DNA of 37,652 nt from WHUA01 sp964585785 (lineage in GTDB: Bacteria > Pseudomonadota > Alphaproteobacteria > UBA8366), in assembly GCA_964585785.1 (NCBI GenBank), contig CAZPFL010000016.1:1-37652 (forward strand), in the 5' to 3' direction. The position numbers were made by a program, and so were the translations under genes. Position 1 is the stretch's first letter. The number at the start of each line of letters is the position of its first letter. Below, piece by piece: positions 32,979-37,652 of this stretch. Under the pieces are notes generated by a model. It saw only the letters and a list, made by a program, of their open reading frames with translations. It was not told the origin of the DNA and made no database searches.

Positions 32979-34538
32979 CTACCGGTCTGGCTCAAATTGC
33001 CTCAAGGCGTCGGCGACGCACGCGAACAGCGCGGCCCAATCGCCGTCGCGCCGAAACAATCGCATCGTCGGATACCAGGGCGTCCTCTCGCCCGCCGACC
33101 GCCAGCGCCAATCCGCGACCGCGTCGAGCAGCAGCCAGACCGGCCGGCCCATCGCCCCCGCCAGATGCGCGCAGGCGGAATCCACCGCGATCAACAGGTC
33201 GATCGCCGCGAGCCGCGCCGTCGTGTCGTAAAAGTCCGCCACATCGGCCATCAGGTCGGTGAAGTCCATTTTCGGGGGCGGCGGCTCACCCGCGGCCGGC
33301 CCGACCTGGAGGCCGAAAAAGGCGACGTCGCGCAGCGCCGCGAGCGGCGCGAAGTCGGCGAGGCGCCGCGACCGCGCGCGATCGCGCAGGTAGTCCGGAT
33401 TGCCGGCCCAGGCCAGCCCGACCTTGAGCCGTGCTCCGCCCGCGTCGATCGGCATCGGCGGCTGGGAGGGGACATAGGGGATGGCAGCCGGAATGGTCTC
33501 GAGCGTCGTCTTGAACAGATGCGGCAGGCTCATCACCGGGACATGGACGGCATAGTCCCGCGCCGCGCCGGGATCGAACACCGCCGCCACGCCTTCGACG
33601 CCGGCGAACAGCCGATGCAGGGGCGCCAGGCATTCGACCACGACCCGTCCGCCGCGCGCCGCGACCAATGGCGCATATCGGATGAAGTGGATCGCGTCCC
33701 CCAGCCCCTGCTCGCACCAGATGAGAATCGTTCGGCCATCGAGCGGCTCGCCCTGCCACATCGGCGCGGCGAAATTTCGCCGGTAGTCCGGCCGCCGCAA
33801 GCGCCATTCGTGGTGCCGCCATCCCTCGGCAAGCTCGCCCTGCTGCAGCAGGAGCTGGCCATAGTTGGTGTGCGCGTCGAGGTGATCGCCATTGAGCGCC
33901 AGCGCGCGCTCCAGCGCCAGGCGGGCGCTCGCCGGGTCGCTCAGGAGATTGAACGCTACGCCCAGATTGTTGAGGGCGTTCACATGGCTCGGCGCGTTTT
34001 GCAGCACCGCGTGAAACTGGGCGATCGCCGACGGCAGATCCGCGGTCAGGAGGTGAAGACGGCCGAGCGCGGTGCGCAGATCGGCGTCGGTCGGGTTGCG
34101 CGCGATGGCATTGCGCAAAACCGCTTCGGCCTCGCCGTAGCGCTTCACGTCGCACAGCGCCAGGGCCAGCTCGTTCTCCGTCTTGCTGTCGCCCGGCGCC
34201 TCGCGCAGCGCGCGCGTGAGCGACGGAATCGCGGCTTCCGACTTGCCCGCCATCCGCAGGATACGGCCGCGCGTGCCGTGATACGCGCCGACCTCGGGCC
34301 TGAGGGCGATGGCGCGGTTGACGTGGTCGAACGCTTCGCGCGTGGCGCGCCGCTGCAGCAGGCACATGCCCAGCAGATGGTGCGCATCCGCCTGATCGGG
34401 ATCGCGATCCAGGATCGCACGGTACCCAGCCTCCGCCGCGGCAAGGTCGCCGGACCGGTGCGCCGCCATCGCCACCTCAAGCGACGCCGTGGCGTGCGCC
34501 GGCCGTCCCGCGACGGCTCCTTCCCCTGCTGCGCTCAT
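32979..34538 (-). CDS. TPR-containing glycosyltransferase-like protein
   Basis: A 519-residue protein. The N-terminal half (about 15-225) is a solenoid of roughly six TPR repeats (for example AEAGYRAILDRDPDQADAHH and ALNNLGVAFNLLSDPASARL). The C-terminal half resembles glycosyltransferase family 9/heptosyltransferase folds: WQGEPLDGRTILIWCEQGLGD, LKVGLAWAGNPDYLRDRARS, then DLLIAVDSACAHLAGAMGRPVW, the acceptor/nucleotide-binding C-terminal motif. Such proteins are common in alphaproteobacteria and are often linked to surface or flagellar glycosylation; the target is unknown. ATG at 34538 (MSAAGEG) is preferred over 34550. Confidence 0.85.
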   Translation of the reverse strand: MSAAGEGAVAGRPAHATASLEVAMAAHRSGDLAAAEAGYRAILDRDPDQADAHHLLGMCLLQRRATREAFDHVNRAIALRPEVGAYHGTRGRILRMAGKSEAAIPSLTRALREAPGDSKTENELALALCDVKRYGEAEAVLRNAIARNPTDADLRTALGRLHLLTADLPSAIAQFHAVLQNAPSHVNALNNLGVAFNLLSDPASARLALERALALNGDHLDAHTNYGQLLLQQGELAEGWRHHEWRLRRPDYRRNFAAPMWQGEPLDGRTILIWCEQGLGDAIHFIRYAPLVAARGGRVVVECLAPLHRLFAGVEGVAAVFDPGAARDYAVHVPVMSLPHLFKTTLETIPAAIPYVPSQPPMPIDAGGARLKVGLAWAGNPDYLRDRARSRRLADFAPLAALRDVAFFGLQVGPAAGEPPPPKMDFTDLMADVADFYDTTARLAAIDLLIAVDSACAHLAGAMGRPVWLLLDAVADWRWRSAGERTPWYPTMRLFRRDGDWAALFACVADALRQFEPDR

Positions 34539-34602
34539 CGGCCTGCCCAAACCCGAATGCCGCCATGCCGCCGGAAGCCGGCGCGAACGGCCGATGCGAT
34601 CC

Positions 34603-35016
34603 CTATGCCGCCGGCCCTTTCAATTCAACCACATTGTGTTCCGGATCCTCGATATACATCGAGGGTCCCCGCCCTTCGGCGCCGTAGCGCTGAAAAACCG
34701 CGCCCGGGCGCACGCCGTGCGACTCGAGATGCTGGCGCAACGCCGGCTCGTCGAACGACTCGATGCGAAGGCAAAGGTGATCCATGTTGCGCGCGTTTCG
34801 ATCCGGCGCGCCGCCGCCCGCCCGGCCGAGCTGGCCTTTGATATCGACGAGGTCGATGAGCGACGCCCCGGCCCGCAGCTGATAGAGGCCGATATCGGGA
34901 TCGGCCCGCTCCAGCACGCAGCCCAGAACCTCGCTGTAGAAGCGCACCATGACGCAAACGTCGCTGGCGCGAAGGACGACGTGATCGATGCCACGAACGT
35001 GAAACGGTATTGTCAT
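34603..35016 (-). CDS. VOC (glyoxalase/bleomycin-resistance) family protein
   Basis: A 137-residue single-subunit vicinal-oxygen-chelate protein with two beta-alpha-beta-beta-beta modules. Probable metal ligands are the His in GIDHVVLRA, the His in MDHLCLRIESFDE and the Glu in HNVVELKGP. The DPEHNVVEL C-terminal motif is typical of the family. ATG at 35016 is 8 bases after GAGGTGA; the ATG two codons earlier (35022) sits too close to that site. The substrate is unknown; glutathione-type or small diketone chemistry is possible. Confidence 0.85.
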   Translation of the reverse strand: MTIPFHVRGIDHVVLRASDVCVMVRFYSEVLGCVLERADPDIGLYQLRAGASLIDLVDIKGQLGRAGGGAPDRNARNMDHLCLRIESFDEPALRQHLESHGVRPGAVFQRYGAEGRGPSMYIEDPEHNVVELKGPAA

Positions 35017-35022
35017 CAGCAT

Positions 35023-35453
35023 TCACCTCGCGAAGTTGCGTATCCCCCGCCATAGACACACGGGAAACTCAGCCGTGGTGAACGCTCCCTGTTTCGGTCG
35101 GCGGTGCTTCCCCCAACACACTCCGCCTCCCTTAATCATTAAACGAATTATTTTCCATGTATTCGACTAATGCAGACAGCCTCCTGAATCCGAAAGCCAA
35201 GGCTAGGCTAACATAGTTCCAATATGAAAGTTTAGAGTATCAATTTTGACAAGTGATGAAATCTCCATGACGCATAAAATTTAATCAACGCCATGTTATG
35301 ATTTTTTTATCACGACGTCTTCCTATTTATCCGAGTCGTGAAGTCTAAGCTTTCGCAAATAGAACAGAGAACGCTACATAGAATTCGACAGTACATGGCG
35401 GAATAAGAACTGACTGTCGGTTTTGGGAGACTGACACGCATTGGATCCACGGA
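35023..35453. other. AT-rich non-coding stretch
   Basis: About 430 bases with no supportable gene. From roughly 35130 to 35400 the DNA is visibly AT-rich (TTAATCATTAAACGAATTA, AAATTTAATC, TGATTTTTTTATCA) against a GC-rich genome. All frames are broken by stops. TTAATCATTAA at about 35132 is a short inverted repeat. No transposase fragment, tRNA or attachment repeat was recognised. It may be a long promoter region, a decayed gene, or a remnant of transferred DNA. Confidence 0.6.
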
Positions 35454-35618
35454 ATGCGCTATTGGCCAGGCGGTTGTTCCCGTCACACCGTTCCACGGAT
35501 CGTCTCCCTGCTCGCCGCCGTTGCGGCCAAGGCCAACGCAGAAACGACGCATGCAGCACTGTCCGGTTGGTGGGGGCGCGAACGCGCTCCGGACATCAAT
35601 TACGGAGTGGAGACCTGA
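35454..35618 (+). CDS. Candidate 54-codon ORF upstream of the PP2C-like gene
   Basis: ATG at 35454 follows CCACGGA and opens a 54-codon frame starting MRYWPGGCSRHTVPRIVSLL and ending PDINYGVET. The stop TGA (35616-35618) lies one base before the next ATG, an operon-like spacing, and the next gene's ribosome-binding site sits inside its last codons. The frame continues open upstream to 35382. It could be a small real protein, the tail of a broken longer gene, or chance. I do not recognise it. Confidence 0.3.
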   Translation: MRYWPGGCSRHTVPRIVSLLAAVAAKANAETTHAALSGWWGRERAPDINYGVET

Positions 35619-35619
35619 T

Positions 35620-36417
35620 ATGACCTGGGTGGCAGCCGCAGATTTCCGTCGTGCCAAGGACGACACCCCCCGATCCCATCCGTGCCAGGTATACGGCAAG
35701 GTGGAACATCTCGATGACCGGATCATGATCGGCGCGCTGGCTTCCGGCGCGGCGCAGGCGAGACTCTCGTATATCGGGGCGCGCCTCGCCGTCAGGACCG
35801 CGCTCAGCCATCTGCAGCGCGACGGCACGATCACGGACGACGCCTTGTCCGACATGACGGGCGAGCGGGCGCGCGCGCTCTATCTCGCCATGATCGACGC
35901 CATTCACAGCCAGTTGCGCCGGGCGGTCGTCGACCACGTCGCGCCGATCCAGGACTTCGCGACCACGCTCACCGTCTTCGTCGCCAATCCGACCGGCGTC
36001 GCGGCCATGCAGATCGGCAGCGGCATCATCGTCTCGCGCCGCCAGAACGGCGACTATTCGCTGCTGTTCAGCGACACGGCCCAGGCCCGGAACGACGGGG
36101 GCGGCTACATCACCGACCGCGCCGAGGCCGACCGGATGCGCGTCAGCGTGCAGGACGGGCCGGTTGCCTTCCTCTGCGCGGCGAGCGCCCCCTTGGACCG
36201 GCTCTCGATCCGCCGGCGGGACGGCGCGCCGCAGAAGGACTTTTTCCGCCCGCTGGACCGCTACGCCAGCACGGCGCCCGACGACGTCGAGGTCCATCGC
36301 GGCATCCGCACCTTCCTACGCTCCGACCGCGTGCACGGCCGGCTGGATCAGGACGTGGCCATGGCGCTGTGCGGCTACCATCGGCAGGGCGAGCTTTTCC
36401 GGCCTGCGATCGCCTGA
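35620..36417 (+). CDS. PP2C-fold protein, probable pseudophosphatase
   Basis: A 265-residue protein that follows the pattern of the PP2C_2 serine/threonine phosphatase family: SHPCQVYG (family CQD), IGALASGAAQARLSYIGARLAV (family (A/S)DGxGSA...S..GA..AV), DFATTLTVFVA (ATL strand), AAMQIGSGIIV (family GDG) and a C-terminal RLDQDVAMALCGY. At three places where the active family has metal-binding or nearby Asp the residues are Val24, Ser42 and Ser134. That suggests loss of catalysis and retention of a binding role. ATG at 35620 is about 9 bases after GGAG. It stands alone, with no kinase or VWA partner gene nearby. The family call is moderate because similarity was judged by eye. Confidence 0.6.
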   Translation: MTWVAAADFRRAKDDTPRSHPCQVYGKVEHLDDRIMIGALASGAAQARLSYIGARLAVRTALSHLQRDGTITDDALSDMTGERARALYLAMIDAIHSQLRRAVVDHVAPIQDFATTLTVFVANPTGVAAMQIGSGIIVSRRQNGDYSLLFSDTAQARNDGGGYITDRAEADRMRVSVQDGPVAFLCAASAPLDRLSIRRRDGAPQKDFFRPLDRYASTAPDDVEVHRGIRTFLRSDRVHGRLDQDVAMALCGYHRQGELFRPAIA

Positions 36418-36432
36418 GCCGCCGCGGCGGCT
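36417..36432. terminator. GC-rich palindrome after the PP2C-like gene
   Basis: AGCCGCCGCGGCGGCT is a perfect 16-base palindrome starting in the stop codon of the PP2C-like gene. No T-run follows, so termination is only suggested by position. Confidence 0.3.
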
Positions 36433-36514
36433 GCGTTCGGAGAAAATCGGGCCGCCCCTTTCGGGCCGCGCCCGGTTGACGGCATAATCCCGGAAAGCCC
36501 AGCGGGAGCATCCC

Positions 36515-37417
36515 ATGCCGAACGCGACCCCCGTGCGCCATATCCGCACCGACGTCCTGGAAATCGCCTTTGAGGAGTCCGGACCGAAGGAGGCGCTACC
36601 GGCGATCCTCCTGCACGGCTTCCCCTACGATCCGCGCTGCTACGACGCGGTCGCCCCGCGCGTCGCGGCGGCCGGCTTCCGCGCGATCGTGCCCTATCTG
36701 CGGGGCTACGGCCCGACGCGCTTCCTGTCGAGGGACACGCCCCGCTCGGGCCAGCAGGCCGCCCTGGCGCACGACCTGCTGCAGCTCATGGACGCGCTCA
36801 AGATCGAGACGGCCGTGGTCGCGGGCTACGACTGGGGCGGCCGCGCCGCCTGCATCGTCTCGGCGCTGTGGCCGGCACGGGTCAAAGGGCTGGTCACCGG
36901 CTGCGGCTACAACCTGCAGAACATCCCGGCCTCGGTGACGCCGGCCGACCCGGCCCAGGAGCACCGCCACTGGTATCAGTATTACTTCCACACCGAGCGT
37001 GGCCGCGCGGGCCTCGCCGCCAACCGCCGCGCGCTGGCGCGCCTGCTCTGGCAGCTTTGGTCGCCGAAATGGGATTTCGACGATGCGACCTTCGAGGCGA
37101 CGGCGAAATCCTTCGACAATCCGGATTTCGTCGACGTGGTCATCCAGTCCTATCGCCACCGCTACGGCTACGCGCCCGGCGACCCGGCCTATGACGACAT
37201 CGAGAGGATGCTCGAAGCCCAGCCCGCGATCGCCGTGCCAACGATCTCGCTGCACGGCGATGCCGACGGCGTCTCGCCCGTTGCCGCGTCCGAGGGCCAC
37301 AGCAAGCACTTCGCCGGCCCCTACCAGCGTCGCGTCGTCCCGGTCGGCGGCCACAACCTGCCGCAGGAGACGCCGGAAGCCTTCGCCGACGCGGTGATCG
37401 CGCTCTGCCGGGGCTGA
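36515..37417 (+). CDS. Alpha/beta hydrolase, epoxide-hydrolase-like
   Basis: A 300-residue alpha/beta hydrolase. The oxyanion-hole motif ILLHGFPYDPRCYD (about 31-44) and the nucleophile elbow VVAGYDWGGRAA, with Asp rather than Ser, match the epoxide hydrolase/haloalkane dehalogenase branch. HGDADGVSP supplies the acid region and VGGHNLPQETPEAF the catalytic His. The cap domain (about 135-220) contains Tyr residues in HWYQYYFHTERG that could be epoxide-polarising. It converts an ester, epoxide or haloalkane by a covalent Asp intermediate; the substrate is unknown. ATG at 36515 follows GCGGGAG. Confidence 0.85.
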   Translation: MPNATPVRHIRTDVLEIAFEESGPKEALPAILLHGFPYDPRCYDAVAPRVAAAGFRAIVPYLRGYGPTRFLSRDTPRSGQQAALAHDLLQLMDALKIETAVVAGYDWGGRAACIVSALWPARVKGLVTGCGYNLQNIPASVTPADPAQEHRHWYQYYFHTERGRAGLAANRRALARLLWQLWSPKWDFDDATFEATAKSFDNPDFVDVVIQSYRHRYGYAPGDPAYDDIERMLEAQPAIAVPTISLHGDADGVSPVAASEGHSKHFAGPYQRRVVPVGGHNLPQETPEAFADAVIALCRG

Positions 37418-37527
37418 CCGGCCGTCCCTCGGCGGATTAGCCCAGGCGCCCGGCTGGACAGCCCGGCGCCCGGCGGGATACATCCTATGTGAGAAAACGA
37501 CGAGCACCGAACCGCGGGAAAAGGCTA

Positions 37528-37652
37528 ATGACCGACCAGATCCTCTTCGAGACGAAGGACCACATCGCGACGATCACGCTCAACCGGCCGGAGGTGCTGA
37601 ACGCCTTCACCGAGGAGATGATCGGCGCCTGGGTCGAGGCGCTGCAGGAATG
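37528..37652 (+). CDS. Enoyl-CoA hydratase/isomerase family protein (5' end only)
   Basis: The first about 41 residues of a crotonase-fold protein: MTDQILFETKDHIATITLNR, then PEVLNAFTEEMIGAWVEALQE. The ITLNRPEVLNAF segment is the family's conserved N-terminal strand-turn that precedes the CoA-binding region. AAGG lies 4 bases before ATG 37528. The window end cuts the gene, so the catalytic residues cannot be seen. The preceding 110 bases hold repeated GGCGCCCGGC copies and no gene. Confidence 0.88.
   Translation, partial: MTDQILFETKDHIATITLNRPEVLNAFTEEMIGAWVEALQE

Noticed and set aside
35310..35855. 181-codon leftward frame over the AT-rich region and the PP2C-like gene
   Set aside because: It is antisense to the PP2C-like gene, shows no domain pattern, and its composition is that of a shadow frame.
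37418..37527. Repeat or CRISPR-like unit with GGCGCCCGGC copies
   Set aside because: Only two 10-base copies close together, without regular spacers; common in GC-rich DNA.

Overview
The window is high-GC DNA from a flagellated alphaproteobacterium. The strongest taxonomic signals are a CtrA master regulator ending in Ala-Ala, a ChpT phosphotransferase, an alphaproteobacterial chemotaxis operon and a DUF3553 gene beside chpT. The gene order fits a Rhodospirillales-like lineage, but that placement is inference. A run of 100 Ns flanked by a 55-bp duplicate shows this is a scaffolded draft assembly.

Layout. (1) 1-7913, motility and cell-cycle block: fliI (cut by the window start) diverges from ctrA; a leftward chpT-cheA-cheY-cheB-cheR series converges on ctrA. 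CheA carries two CheW-like domains and a receiver, and no separate cheW lies in the operon. CtrA-type boxes sit in the fliI/ctrA gap and, more weakly, before cheA. (2) 7979-11428: DUF3553, a DUF364 protein, then leftward fdhD, a GGDEF diguanylate cyclase and mobA with overlapping ends, a molybdoenzyme-maturation unit with a c-di-GMP gene inside it. (3) 11605-14687: MFS transporter, NTF2-like protein, small secreted protein and NAD kinase. (4) 14703-26104: a complete peptide-type ABC importer (binding protein, two permeases, two ATPases) with an N-formylglutamate amidohydrolase gene overlapping its end and a threonine-synthase-like PLP enzyme upstream. Diverging from it are two tandem M20 deacylases and an AstE/aspartoacylase-like hydrolase. 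Together these suggest import of N-acylated amino acids or short peptides followed by deacylation. (5) 26117-34538: acyl-CoA synthetase, rhomboid protease, YdjA-like nitroreductase (broken by the assembly gap), the aguA-aguB putrescine pathway, a PilZ protein, alanine dehydrogenase and a TPR-glycosyltransferase. (6) 34603-37652: VOC protein, an AT-rich 600-bp stretch holding a candidate 54-codon ORF, a PP2C-fold protein that appears to lack its metal-binding aspartates, an epoxide-hydrolase-like enzyme, and the start of an enoyl-CoA hydratase.

No tRNA, rRNA, CRISPR array, transposase or prophage gene was seen. The items most worth follow-up are the ABC/deacylase cassette, the degenerate PP2C protein with its unusual upstream DNA, the diguanylate cyclase with an apparently zinc-less CZB-like domain inside the Moco operon, and the CheA fusion without a neighbouring cheW.
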